Positions 7,196 through 13,867 of a stretch of 18,736 bases of DNA are shown here, piece by piece. The position numbers were made by a program, and so were the translations under genes. Numbering within the stretch: position 1 is the first letter of the stretch; the number at the start of each line of letters is the position of its first letter. Below the pieces are notes generated by a model. It was not told the DNA's origin. It searched no databases and worked only from the letters and a program-made list of their open reading frames with translations. Origin of the DNA: an uncultured Duganella sp. (GTDB lineage: Bacteria > Pseudomonadota > Gammaproteobacteria > Burkholderiales > Burkholderiaceae); the NCBI GenBank assembly GCA_946482635.1, contig CAMLSG010000101.1, forward strand, positions 1 to 18,736, given 5' to 3'.

Positions 7196-7224
7196 AATGT
7201 AAGGGAACCGGTGTCGCTTGGCAA
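7196..7224 (-). promoter_or_regulatory. Promoter of the sensor histidine kinase gene
   Basis: On the minus strand TTGCCA (7219-7224), 17 bp, then TACATT (7196-7201), with 5 and 4 of six consensus matches. The start point would be near 7189, a short leader ahead of the purine-rich ribosome site. Confidence 0.55.
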
Positions 7225-7291
7225 GATTTTAAGAGTGATGCATTGCCGGCACTGATGTAAGATTTGGCATGCTTATGTGGGAGATAAACAA

Positions 7292-7630
7292 ATGACGGCG
7301 ACATACCGCCACCTGCCCTTGGCAAAAGCCGAGCCGGGCATGGTCCTTTCCGATGAATTGCTGGACAAGCATGGCCAAGTCCTGCTGCCAGCAGGCACCG
7401 TGCTGACCGAACGCATGCTGGAGCGCTTGCCCGGCCATGGCATTGAATCGCTGGCCGTGGTTGACGACACGCCGCCCGATCCGGTCCAAACGGCCGTCGA
7501 ACGTGAGGCGCAGCTGGCGCGCATCGGCGTGCTGTTCCGCCGCCACGATCCCGCCAATGCCGAGGACGCTGCGGCCAATATGTTGCGCGCTCTGGTCACC
7601 GAATTCCGCGTCGGCAAGGAGGTTGCATGA
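7292..7630 (+). CDS. Small protein of unknown function coupled to an HDOD gene
   Basis: A 112-aa soluble protein. Its first half (LPLAKAEPGMVLSDELLDKH, then GQVLLPAGTVLTERMLERL, then GIESLAVV) resembles the small N-terminal module found ahead of HD-GYP and related signalling domains, with the pattern L-x-PGM-x-L ... G-x-x-L-L-x-x-G-x-x-L-T. The second half is helical and charged. I recall similar proteins next to HDOD genes in other Betaproteobacteria, but know of no assigned function. ATG 7292 is chosen over GTG 7277 because GGGAG (7279-7283) stands 8 nt before it and overlaps the GTG. Its TGA overlaps the ATG of the HDOD gene (ATGA at 7627-7630), so the two are probably translated together and may work as partners. 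The TAAGAT at 7258-7263 is a possible -10 with a poor -35. Confidence 0.8.
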   Translation: MTATYRHLPLAKAEPGMVLSDELLDKHGQVLLPAGTVLTERMLERLPGHGIESLAVVDDTPPDPVQTAVEREAQLARIGVLFRRHDPANAEDAAANMLRALVTEFRVGKEVA

Positions 7631-8472
7631 GCGAGCAGCTCAGTTACGACGATGTGGTCAGGAACCTGGATGACCTGCCCTCGCTGCCTGCTGTGGTGAT
7701 GGAGTTGCTGAACAGCGTAGACCAGGAGGAAATCGATATCGCGGTGCTGGCGAAGAAGGTCTCGCATGACCAGGCCCTGACCGCCAAGACGCTGCGCCTC
7801 GCCAACTCGTCGCTGTTCGGCCTGCAGGTCAAGGTCACCACCATCCAGCAGGCAATTACCTTCCTTGGATTCCAGAGCACGCGCAACCTGATCACGGCGG
7901 CGGCCGTCACCGGCTGCTTCGCCGACAAGCTGTGTCCCGGCTTCGACCACAGCATGTTCTGGCGCCATTCGATTGCCACGGCGGCCTGCGCCAAGGTGCT
8001 GGCGCGCCACGTGCGCTTCAACCAGGACTATGCTTTCACGGCTGGACTGCTGCACGATATCGGGCGCCTGGTGCTGGTCTCGACTTTCCCCGACCTGTAT
8101 GCGGAAGTGATCGCCTACCAGAAGGCAAATGACTGTTATACGCTGGACGCGGAGCGCGCAGTGCTGGGCATCGATCACGTCGAAGCCGGCCTGGCCCTGG
8201 CGGAGCATTGGAATTTTTCAGATACGATGCGGCTGGCGATCGCAGGCCATCATGAGCCAGGAACGCCGGGGGCCGGCTTCCTGGCAGCCATCGTGCACGT
8301 GGCCGACGCGGTGGTGCATGCGCTGGACCTGGTGCAGAAAGCGGACGACCTGGTGCCGCCCGTTTCCCCGATTGCCTGGAAAGCGCTCAACCTGGGCGAA
8401 GACACTTTCCTGCACCTGTTCCGTGAAACGGAACTGCAATATGAAGAAATTGCGATGGTGCTGATGGCTTAG
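7627..8472 (+). CDS. HDOD-domain signalling protein
   Basis: A 281-aa single-domain HDOD protein. It starts with LDDLPSLPAVVMELLNSV (about 14-31), followed by the typical LAKKVSHDQALTAKTLRLAN (41-60) and the QAITFLGF stretch (75-82). HDOD proteins act in bacterial signalling, often linked to cyclic-di-GMP, chemotaxis or stress, and many are non-enzymatic. Here the residues that bind metal in HD hydrolases appear kept: His114, His143-Asp144 (GLLHDIG), His184, His208-His209 and Asp227, so activity cannot be ruled out. Translation overlaps the preceding 112-aa gene by four bases. The 3' end shares TTAG with the convergent XRE-like gene. The divergent sensor kinase is the nearest candidate partner; this is inference. 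Confidence 0.93.
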   Translation: MSEQLSYDDVVRNLDDLPSLPAVVMELLNSVDQEEIDIAVLAKKVSHDQALTAKTLRLANSSLFGLQVKVTTIQQAITFLGFQSTRNLITAAAVTGCFADKLCPGFDHSMFWRHSIATAACAKVLARHVRFNQDYAFTAGLLHDIGRLVLVSTFPDLYAEVIAYQKANDCYTLDAERAVLGIDHVEAGLALAEHWNFSDTMRLAIAGHHEPGTPGAGFLAAIVHVADAVVHALDLVQKADDLVPPVSPIAWKALNLGEDTFLHLFRETELQYEEIAMVLMA

Positions 8473-8813
8473 TGGGCGCTGGCCTGCGGCATGCCTCCCT
8501 GGGTCGAGGCGCCGACTGGCTTGTCCTCTGGCTTTGGGCGGCCTTGTGCATCCGACAGGCGGTACTTGGTGCGGCGGTCGCCCATCAAGTCGCGCAGTTC
8601 GCGGATGCTCATGCCGGTTACTTCATGCATGCGAATCAGCAGCGAAGCGCCGACCGGCAAGCGGTGGTGGCGGATTTTGCTGATGACAGGGGGTGCCACT
8701 TCCAGCATGCGCGACAGCGCAGCATCGTTCTTCAATTGCATTTTGCCGAGCAGGATGTCCAGCAGGTGATTCGGGTTGTAGCTTTCCTGCGAAGCGAGAG
8801 CGTGGTGTGCCAT
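8469..8813 (-). CDS. XRE-like helix-turn-helix protein
   Basis: A 114-aa protein. Residues about 15-80 read as a five-helix XRE/Cro-type DNA-binding domain: LLDILLGKMQLKNDAALSRM, then LEVAPPVISKIRHHRLPVGA as the turn and recognition helix, then LLIRMHEVTGMSIRELRDLMG. The C-terminal 35 residues are polar and probably disordered. It has no sensor domain, so it is either a small regulator or a nucleoid-type DNA binder; its target is unknown. The ribosome site GAGAGGA lies about 6 nt before ATG 8813. The 204-bp upstream region (8814-9017) contains two inverted repeats but no convincing sigma70 promoter. It converges on the HDOD gene with a four-base stop overlap. Confidence 0.75.
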   Translation of the reverse strand: MAHHALASQESYNPNHLLDILLGKMQLKNDAALSRMLEVAPPVISKIRHHRLPVGASLLIRMHEVTGMSIRELRDLMGDRRTKYRLSDAQGRPKPEDKPVGASTQGGMPQASAH

Positions 8814-8905
8814 GATGATCCTCTCTTGACAGTGGAGTGTTGAGGAAAGGGCCTTGCAGTCTTGCTAATCTTCTTACTGCCCTGCGAAGCGAACCTTGTT
8901 CAACA

Positions 8906-8939
8906 TCAAGACTTGGCGATGATTTGCCGAAAATCTTGA
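8906..8939. promoter_or_regulatory. Imperfect stem-loop in the leader region of the XRE-like gene
   Basis: TCAAGA (8906-8911) and TCTTGA (8934-8939) pair perfectly, and inside them GGC and GCC can pair around an 8-nt loop. It lies about 95-125 bp upstream of the XRE-like start. It could be an operator or an RNA structure at the 5' end of that transcript; no U-tract follows, so a terminator is unlikely. Confidence 0.3.
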
Positions 8940-8955
8940 CAACAATGCCATTTCA

Positions 8956-8976
8956 ACACAGTCATTATTCCTGTGT
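8956..8976. promoter_or_regulatory. Inverted repeat ACACAG-N9-CTGTGT, candidate operator
   Basis: A perfect 6-bp inverted repeat with a 9-nt AT-rich spacer lies between the end of the coiled-coil gene and the XRE-like gene. The 21-bp dyad with an AT-rich centre is the shape of a dimeric helix-turn-helix operator. It does not match LexA (CTG-N10-CAG) or FNR sites. Autoregulation by the XRE-like protein is possible but untested. Confidence 0.35.
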
Positions 8977-9017
8977 CGCACGAAAGAACCATACGGAAAT
9001 TGTGTTGCGCGGATATT

Positions 9018-9323
9018 TCAGGCCGTAACGGAAATAATGCTGCCCGGGGCCGGCGTACCTGGCGTGCGCTGGCTTGACTGGACATTTTGGGCCAGCAAGT
9101 CTTGCCGGGTGAGGAAGTCTTGCAGCTCCGCCGATTGGGCTTGCTCCAAGGCACGAGTTTCTTCGCGGCGGGTGCTGACTTGCTCGGTGCTTGCCGCCTG
9201 TTGCTCGCGGATGCGTTGCTCTTCCTGTTGCAACTGACGCTGTTCGGCCAGGCGGCGCTCGGCAGCGGCATTGTCGACCTGCTGGAAATTCGGGGTGGTT
9301 GGTCCTATTCCATTGATAGCCAT
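9018..9323 (-). CDS. Small coiled-coil protein of unknown function
   Basis: A 101-aa protein that begins [21 protein letters not shown] long Gln/Glu/Arg-rich helix (about 19-80) with runs such as [16 protein letters not shown] should form a coiled coil, and the tail rich in Pro, Thr and Ser is disordered. It has no signal peptide, membrane segment or Cys. I do not recognise a family. ATG 9323 is chosen because GGGAG lies 7 nt upstream and a good promoter sits at 9355-9383. It diverges from miaB; nothing in the context gives a role. The coding call rests on the good start signals and consistent composition. Confidence 0.7.
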   Translation of the reverse strand: MAINGIGPTTPNFQQVDNAAAERRLAEQRQLQQEEQRIREQQAASTEQVSTRREETRALEQAQSAELQDFLTRQDLLAQNVQSSQRTPGTPAPGSIISVTA

Positions 9324-9354
9324 GACGTCGCTCCCGCAGAAAATTGCTCTTTTA

Positions 9355-9383
9355 ACTCTAGAGCCCGTGGAGCCTGTTTTCAA
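9355..9383 (-). promoter_or_regulatory. Sigma70-type promoter of the coiled-coil protein gene
   Basis: On the minus strand TTGAAA (9378-9383), exactly 17 bp, then TAGAGT (9355-9360), matching 5 and 4 of six consensus bases. The start point would be near 9348, a leader of about 25 nt with the GGGAG ribosome site inside it. Confidence 0.6.
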
Positions 9384-9417
9384 GGGGCAGGCGGCGATTT
9401 ACGGTAAACTTGCAGGT

Positions 9418-10752
9418 ATGCAGAAAAAAGTATTCATCAAAACCTTCGGCTGCCAGATGAACGAGTACGACTCGGACAAGATGGCAGACCTGCTCGGCGC
9501 GTCCGAGGGACTGGTACGCACCGAATCCCCGGAAGACGCCGACGTTATCCTCCTCAACACTTGCTCGGTGCGCGAAAAAGCGCAGGAAAAGGTGTTTTCG
9601 GACCTGGGCACCTTCAAGAAGCTCAAGCAAGCCAAGCCTGAACTGGTGATTGGCGTGGGCGGCTGCGTCGCCTCGCAGGAGGGCGAAGCCATCGTCAAGC
9701 GCGCGCCGCTGGTGGACGTGGTGTTCGGCCCGCAAACCCTGCACCGCCTGCCGAAGATGATCGAACTGCGCCGCCACACCGGCAAGCCGCAGATCGACAT
9801 CAGCTTCCCGGAGATCGAAAAGTTCGACCACCTGCCGCCGGCACGCGTGGAGGGCGCCTTCGCCTACGTCTCGATCATGGAAGGCTGTTCCAAGTACTGC
9901 TCCTACTGCGTGGTGCCCTATACCCGCGGCGAAGAAGTGTCGCGCCGCTTCGAGGACGTGCTGACCGAAGTCGCCGGCCTGGCCGCGCAGGGCGTGAAGG
10001 AAGTCATGCTGCTTGGCCAGAACGTGAACGCTTTCCGCGGCGAAACCGCCGATGGCAGCGTGGCCGATTTCGCCATGCTGATCGAATACGTGGCCGAGAT
10101 TCCCGGTATTGAACGCATCCGCTTCGTCACCAGCCACCCGAAAGAATTCACCCAGCGCCTGATCGACTGCTACGCGAAAATCCCGAAACTGGCCGACCAG
10201 CTCTACCTGCCGGCCCAGCATGGCTCGGACAAGATCCTGGGCGCCATGAAGCGCGGCTACACTGCGCTGGAATACAAATCCATCATCCGCAAGGTGCGCG
10301 CGGTGCGGCCGAACGTGGTGATCTCGTCAGACTTCATCGTCGGCTTCCCCGGCGAGACCGACGAGGATTTCGAGGCAATGTACAAGCTGGTGCAGGACGT
10401 CGGCTTCGACAACAGCTTCAGCTTCATCTTCAGCAAGCGCCCCGGCACCCCGGCCGCCAACCTGGCCGACGATACCCCGGCCGAAGTCAAGTCGGCCCGC
10501 CTGCAGCGCCTGCAAGCCCTGTTCGACGAGAACACCAAGCGCCACAGCGCCGCCATGGTCGGCATGACCATGCAGGTGCTGGTGGAAGGCCCCTCCAAGC
10601 GCGGCGGCAATGAAATGCAGGGCCGCGCCAGCAATACCCGCACCGTCCATTTCGACGGCGGCGCCAATGCGCAAGCGCTGGTTGGCCAGATGGTCAGCGT
10701 GCGCATCACCGAAAGCCTGGATTACTCCCTGCGCGGAGAAGCGATACTTTGA
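9418..10752 (+). CDS. miaB: tRNA-2-methylthio-N6-dimethylallyladenosine synthase MiaB
   Basis: A 444-aa methylthiotransferase that adds the 2-methylthio group to i6A37 in tRNAs reading U-initial codons. The N-terminal UPF0004 domain carries its three cluster Cys: Cys12 ([12 protein letters not shown]), Cys49 (NTCSVREKA) and Cys83 (GGCVASQEG). The radical-SAM cluster is Cys157-x3-Cys161-x2-Cys164 ([10 protein letters not shown]). A C-terminal TRAM domain occupies about 380-444. Length and motifs are complete. ATG 9418 gives the standard [12 protein letters not shown] start; the longer in-frame extension upstream is not family-like and runs through the divergent promoter. No Shine-Dalgarno precedes the ATG, and a TAAACT (9405-9410) sits so close that the mRNA could be nearly leaderless. 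Its stop overlaps the TTG start of phoH. Confidence 0.98.
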   Translation: MQKKVFIKTFGCQMNEYDSDKMADLLGASEGLVRTESPEDADVILLNTCSVREKAQEKVFSDLGTFKKLKQAKPELVIGVGGCVASQEGEAIVKRAPLVDVVFGPQTLHRLPKMIELRRHTGKPQIDISFPEIEKFDHLPPARVEGAFAYVSIMEGCSKYCSYCVVPYTRGEEVSRRFEDVLTEVAGLAAQGVKEVMLLGQNVNAFRGETADGSVADFAMLIEYVAEIPGIERIRFVTSHPKEFTQRLIDCYAKIPKLADQLYLPAQHGSDKILGAMKRGYTALEYKSIIRKVRAVRPNVVISSDFIVGFPGETDEDFEAMYKLVQDVGFDNSFSFIFSKRPGTPAANLADDTPAEVKSARLQRLQALFDENTKRHSAAMVGMTMQVLVEGPSKRGGNEMQGRASNTRTVHFDGGANAQALVGQMVSVRITESLDYSLRGEAIL

Positions 10753-11816
10753 AAACAAAAACCCCGGTGCAACCGCACTACTTCGTTCCAGAACCACTGG
10801 ACAACACGCGCCTGGCCCATTTGTGCGGCCCGCTCGATGAAAACCTGCGCCAGATTTCGGCCGCGCTGGACGTGACCATTTTCCGCCGCGGCGAAAAGTT
10901 CATCGTCAGCGGCACCAATGCCGAACGCGCCGTCGCAATCCTGGAGCGCTTCTATGAAGTCGCCGACAAGGTAGTGCCGGTGGAGGAAGTCCAGCTCGCC
11001 CTGGTCGAGCAGCGCGCCAGCGAAGCGCCGGACGATTTCGCCCCGGCCGGCGAGGAACCGCCCTTCCACGAGCCGGACATCACCAGCCCGGTATTGAAGA
11101 CGCGCCGCAACGACCTGCGCGGCCGCACGCCGCACCAGATCCGCTACCTGCGCAATATCCTCGACCACGACATCAGCTTCGGCATCGGCCCGGCTGGTAC
11201 AGGCAAGACCTATCTGGCAGTGGCCTGCGCGGTCGACGCCCTGGAGCGCGACGCGGTCAAGCGCATCATCCTGACCCGCCCCGCGGTGGAAGCGGGAGAG
11301 CGCCTGGGCTTCCTGCCGGGCGACCTGGCGCAGAAAGTCGACCCGTATTTGCGCCCGCTGTACGACGCGCTGTACGACCTGCTCGGCTTCGACCGCACGC
11401 AGAAGATGTTCGAAAAGCAGGTGATCGAGATCGCCCCGCTGGCGTATATGCGCGGCCGCACCCTGAACCACGCCTTCGTCATCCTGGACGAGGCGCAGAA
11501 CACCACTGTCGAACAGATGAAAATGTTCCTGACCCGTATCGGCTTTGGCAGCAAGGCCGTAGTGACGGGCGACGTGACCCAGATCGACTTGCAGAAGCAC
11601 CAGAAATCCGGCCTGGTCGATGCCATGCACGTGCTGCGCAATGTGCGCGGCATCGCCTTCAGCCAGTTCTCCAGCGCCGACGTGGTACGCCATCCGCTGG
11701 TGGCGCGCATCGTCGATGCTTATGAAAATGCACAGGAAGCCAGCGCCGAGCTGGCGCCCCTGCTGCAAACCGTGAAACCCGCTGTGAAAGCTGTGCGCAA
11801 TGTCCGAAAAAAATAA
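10749..11816 (+). CDS. phoH: PhoH-family ATPase
   Basis: A 355-aa PhoH-like protein, the ATPase commonly found beside ybeY. An N-terminal KH-like region (about 20-75) precedes the P-loop ATPase: Walker A GPAGTGKT at 147-154 and Walker B VILDEAQ with Asp247-Glu248. The following [19 protein letters not shown] is the sensor region. The family is linked to phosphate starvation in E. coli and to RNA handling with YbeY; its reaction is not settled. The start is taken as TTG 10749, whose last two bases plus the next A form the miaB stop (TTGA). GGAG at 10735-10738 lies 10 nt upstream. A GTG six codons on has no ribosome site. Translation is therefore likely coupled to miaB. The 3' end overlaps ybeY by 17 bp. 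Confidence 0.95.
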   Translation: MKTKTPVQPHYFVPEPLDNTRLAHLCGPLDENLRQISAALDVTIFRRGEKFIVSGTNAERAVAILERFYEVADKVVPVEEVQLALVEQRASEAPDDFAPAGEEPPFHEPDITSPVLKTRRNDLRGRTPHQIRYLRNILDHDISFGIGPAGTGKTYLAVACAVDALERDAVKRIILTRPAVEAGERLGFLPGDLAQKVDPYLRPLYDALYDLLGFDRTQKMFEKQVIEIAPLAYMRGRTLNHAFVILDEAQNTTVEQMKMFLTRIGFGSKAVVTGDVTQIDLQKHQKSGLVDAMHVLRNVRGIAFSQFSSADVVRHPLVARIVDAYENAQEASAELAPLLQTVKPAVKAVRNVRKK

Positions 11817-12258
11817 GCTGGCCCTGTCCGTCCAATACGCCGACCCGCGCCTGCAGGAAGAAATCACCCGCCCGATGATCCGCAAATGGGTCAAGGCGGC
11901 CCTGTTCGCGCCGGCCGAACTGACCATCCGTTTCGTCGATGCGGAAGAAGGCCAGGAGCTGAACCGCGACTATCGCGGCAAGGACTACGCCACCAATGTG
12001 CTGACTTTCGCCTACAACGAGGGCGAGGAAATGGACGAGGACGAACCGACCCGCGCCGACATCATCCTGTGCACCGACGTGCTGCAGCGCGAAGCGGCCG
12101 AGCAGAAGAAGTCTGTTGAAGAGCACACCGCCCACCTGATCGTGCACGGCGTATTGCACGCCCAGGGCTACGACCACGAGGACGACGAAGAAGCGGCCGA
12201 GATGGAAGGCATCGAGACCGAAATCGTCACCGGCCTCGGTTACGCCGACCCGTACTAG
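11800..12258 (+). CDS. ybeY: Endoribonuclease YbeY (rRNA maturation)
   Basis: A 152-aa single-strand-specific metallo-endoribonuclease needed for 16S rRNA 3'-end maturation and ribosome quality control. The zinc motif [11 protein letters not shown] gives ligands His116, His120 and His126, fitting the family pattern HGxLHLxGYDH with Ala replacing the usual Leu. ATNVLTF (64-70) is the other conserved block. An acidic stretch ([10 protein letters not shown], 73-82) sits between the two. The start lies inside the last codons of phoH, with only a weak ribosome site, so translation is probably coupled to phoH. miaB, phoH and ybeY form one operon. In many relatives corC and lnt follow directly; here they resume only after a block of other genes. 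The stop shares CTAG with the convergent LysE-type gene. Confidence 0.97.
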   Translation: MSEKNKLALSVQYADPRLQEEITRPMIRKWVKAALFAPAELTIRFVDAEEGQELNRDYRGKDYATNVLTFAYNEGEEMDEDEPTRADIILCTDVLQREAAEQKKSVEEHTAHLIVHGVLHAQGYDHEDDEEAAEMEGIETEIVTGLGYADPY

Positions 12259-12890
12259 ACGTCCAGCGTCAGCATCGTCACGCCAAAGGCGCAGAACACC
12301 AAAGCGCTCAGGCGCGACAGGATGCGTGCAGCGCCCGGCCGGCTGAGCCACGCCCTCGCCTTCGCCGCCAGCCCCGCGTAGATCCCGTGGATCACAACCA
12401 GCACCATGCAGTAGGTGGCAATGGCCAGGGCCAGCGGCACCTGCTGTTGCGCGGCTCCCGCGGCGCCGGCCACTTGCGGCAGGACAGAGAGGAAGAACAG
12501 CAGCGACTTCGGGTTGCTCGTCTGAAGGAGAGCGCCGCGCAGCAGGCGCTTGCGATAGCTGCTGGCGCCTTGCGCATCGTCGGCCGCCGCGCCTTGTCCG
12601 ATGGGTGCAGGCACGCGGCGCCAGGCCTTGTAGGCGAGGTAGAAGAGGTAGCTGACACCGCAATACTTCAGCAGCAGGAATGAAGCCGGCGAAGAACGAA
12701 TCAGCAGTCCTATGCCGGCCGAAGACAAGCCGGCCATGAACGCGGCACCGATGGCCAGTCCCAGAACTCCATGCATGGCCGCGCGCCAGCCGGTCGCAAT
12801 GGCATTGTCCAGCGTCATCAACACCCCCGGCCCCGGGCTCGACACGGTAAAGACCACCATGACCACAAACATCCAATAAGTATTGTTCAT
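12255..12890 (-). CDS. LysE/RhtB-family amino-acid exporter
   Basis: A 211-aa inner-membrane protein with about six hydrophobic segments and the family signature SPGPGVLM (18-25) after the first helix, followed by G-x-x-x-A-x-x-G spacing. LysE/RhtB proteins export amino acids or related small molecules; the substrate cannot be read from sequence. A charged cytoplasmic loop ([20 protein letters not shown]) divides the halves, as usual. ATG 12890 gives the normal family length, but no ribosome site precedes it, so the exact start is less sure. It diverges from a LysR regulator with a clear palindrome between them, a common exporter-regulator pairing. The 3' end overlaps ybeY by four bases. Confidence 0.9.
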   Translation of the reverse strand: MNNTYWMFVVMVVFTVSSPGPGVLMTLDNAIATGWRAAMHGVLGLAIGAAFMAGLSSAGIGLLIRSSPASFLLLKYCGVSYLFYLAYKAWRRVPAPIGQGAAADDAQGASSYRKRLLRGALLQTSNPKSLLFFLSVLPQVAGAAGAAQQQVPLALAIATYCMVLVVIHGIYAGLAAKARAWLSRPGAARILSRLSALVFCAFGVTMLTLDV

Positions 12891-12934
12891 GCGCGCAGTG
12901 TGCCGCTTGGCCGACAGGCGTTCAAACGAGATCT

Positions 12935-12943
12935 TGGTATGAT
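12935..12943 (+). promoter_or_regulatory. Extended -10 promoter of the second LysR gene
   Basis: TGG-TATGAT is an extended -10 (TGn motif plus 5 of 6 matches to TATAAT); no -35 is visible at 16-18 bp. The transcription start, about 12950, would fall inside the adjacent palindrome, so a protein bound there would block this promoter. Confidence 0.5.
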
Positions 12944-12964
12944 GTGTTGAGTAATCCTCAACAC
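12944..12964. promoter_or_regulatory. LysR-type operator palindrome (T-N11-A)
   Basis: Perfect 8-bp arms GTGTTGAG and CTCAACAC are separated by 5 nt (TAATC). The inner part (12948-12960) fits the LysR consensus T-N11-A inside a dyad. It lies between divergent lysE and lysR genes, 18 bp before the lysR ATG, and overlaps the predicted lysR start point. Binding by the neighbouring LysR protein, giving autorepression and exporter control, is the natural reading. Confidence 0.7.
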
Positions 12965-12982
12965 TATCTTGCCGAGCAATCG

Positions 12983-13867
12983 ATGACCCGTCCGCCCCTC
13001 CATGCACTCCATGTTTTCTGCATCGTCGTGCGGGAAGGCGGTTTCCGCCAGGCGGCACAAGCCCTGCACTTGACGCCGGGCGCCGTCAGCCGCCAGGTCC
13101 AGGCGCTGGAAGAACACCTCAGGCAAATACTGTTCGAGCGCGCGGCCGGCAACGCGGCCGCGCTAACCGCCGCCGGCCGGCAGCTGCATGAACAGGCCGC
13201 CGGCAAGATGGCGGAAATCGTCAACATGCTCGAAGCCGGCGGCGGTTCGGGAAACCAGGCAACGATCCTGGTCGACACCAGCGTGACGCTGGCCATGCAC
13301 TGGCTTATTCCGCAACTGACGGGCTTCCGCCAGCGCTATCCGCACATCCACATTGATGTGCGAACCGCGGATGGCGACATCAATCCTTCCGCGCCGGTCG
13401 ATGTTTTCCTGCGGCGGGATGTGGCGGAATTGCGCGGGCTGCCATCACAGGTGTTCATGCGCGAGCACTGCGTAATGGTGTCGAGTCCATCCTTCGCATC
13501 AGGCCTGTGCTCGCGCGAGCCGGGCAACATGGACTGGCTGGCCACAACGCCGCGCATCGGCATGCGCTCGCGGCCCGACCTGTGGCCATTATGGAGCCAG
13601 GCGCATGGCATGGATTCCAGGACGCTGGGACCGGCCATTGAATTTGACAACACTGTGCTGGCTATCCAGGCTGCCGTGCAAGGACACGGGGTGCTGGTGG
13701 TGCCGGAGGGCTTTGTTGCGGCAATGCTCGAAAACGGCACACTTGAACGCGTCCTGGCAGCTGCTATCGAAAGCGGCACTTATTCGTTTGCCGTTGGCCG
13801 CCAGCGCGGGTCGCCTCGCGTGGACCTGTTCACGCAGTGGCTGAAAGAGCGCGGGAGCGCTTTCTAA
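12983..13867 (+). CDS. LysR-family regulator (GcvA-like), divergent from the exporter
   Basis: A 294-aa LysR regulator. The helix-turn-helix lies at about residues 5-63 (ALHVFCIVVREGGFRQAAQA, then LHLTPGAVSRQVQALEEHL) and is followed by the effector domain (from about 92, ATILVDTSVTLAMHWLIPQL). The HALHVF opening and the WLIPQL/GFRQRYP pattern resemble the GcvA subgroup. A GTG 39 bp upstream is in frame, but it lies inside the palindrome and has no ribosome site; ATG 12983 gives the standard start. The ribosome site is weak. The ligand is unknown; if it controls the exporter, the ligand may be an amino acid. The stop shares CTAA with the convergent transporter gene. Confidence 0.92.
   Translation: MTRPPLHALHVFCIVVREGGFRQAAQALHLTPGAVSRQVQALEEHLRQILFERAAGNAAALTAAGRQLHEQAAGKMAEIVNMLEAGGGSGNQATILVDTSVTLAMHWLIPQLTGFRQRYPHIHIDVRTADGDINPSAPVDVFLRRDVAELRGLPSQVFMREHCVMVSSPSFASGLCSREPGNMDWLATTPRIGMRSRPDLWPLWSQAHGMDSRTLGPAIEFDNTVLAIQAAVQGHGVLVVPEGFVAAMLENGTLERVLAAAIESGTYSFAVGRQRGSPRVDLFTQWLKERGSAF

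Noticed and set aside
5919..7202. 427-codon open frame on the plus strand opposite the sensor kinase
   Set aside because: The kinase has all its motifs on the other strand; this product is a Gln/His/Arg-rich shadow.
7277..7291. GTG start for the 112-aa gene
   Set aside because: The GTG overlaps the GGGAG that is ideally spaced for ATG 7292.
8936..8941. Perfect TTGACA on the plus strand upstream of miaB's divergent neighbour
   Set aside because: No acceptable -10 follows at 16-18 bp, and it would only drive antisense RNA through the coiled-coil gene.
8956..8976. Reading ACACAG-N9-CTGTGT as a LexA or CRP site
   Set aside because: LexA needs CTG-N10-CAG and CRP needs TGTGA-N6-TCACA; the arms here are in the opposite order or incomplete.
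9358..10221. 287-codon minus-strand frame opposite miaB
   Set aside because: Shadow of miaB, whose cluster cysteines are all accounted for on the plus strand.
10722..11927. 401-codon open frame on the minus strand opposite phoH
   Set aside because: phoH on the plus strand has complete Walker motifs; the antisense product shows no domain and is rich in Ala, Arg, Gln and His, as expected of shadows.
11659..12876. 405-codon minus-strand frame spanning ybeY and lysE
   Set aside because: It is out of frame with the LysE signature and antisense to ybeY; no recognisable domain.
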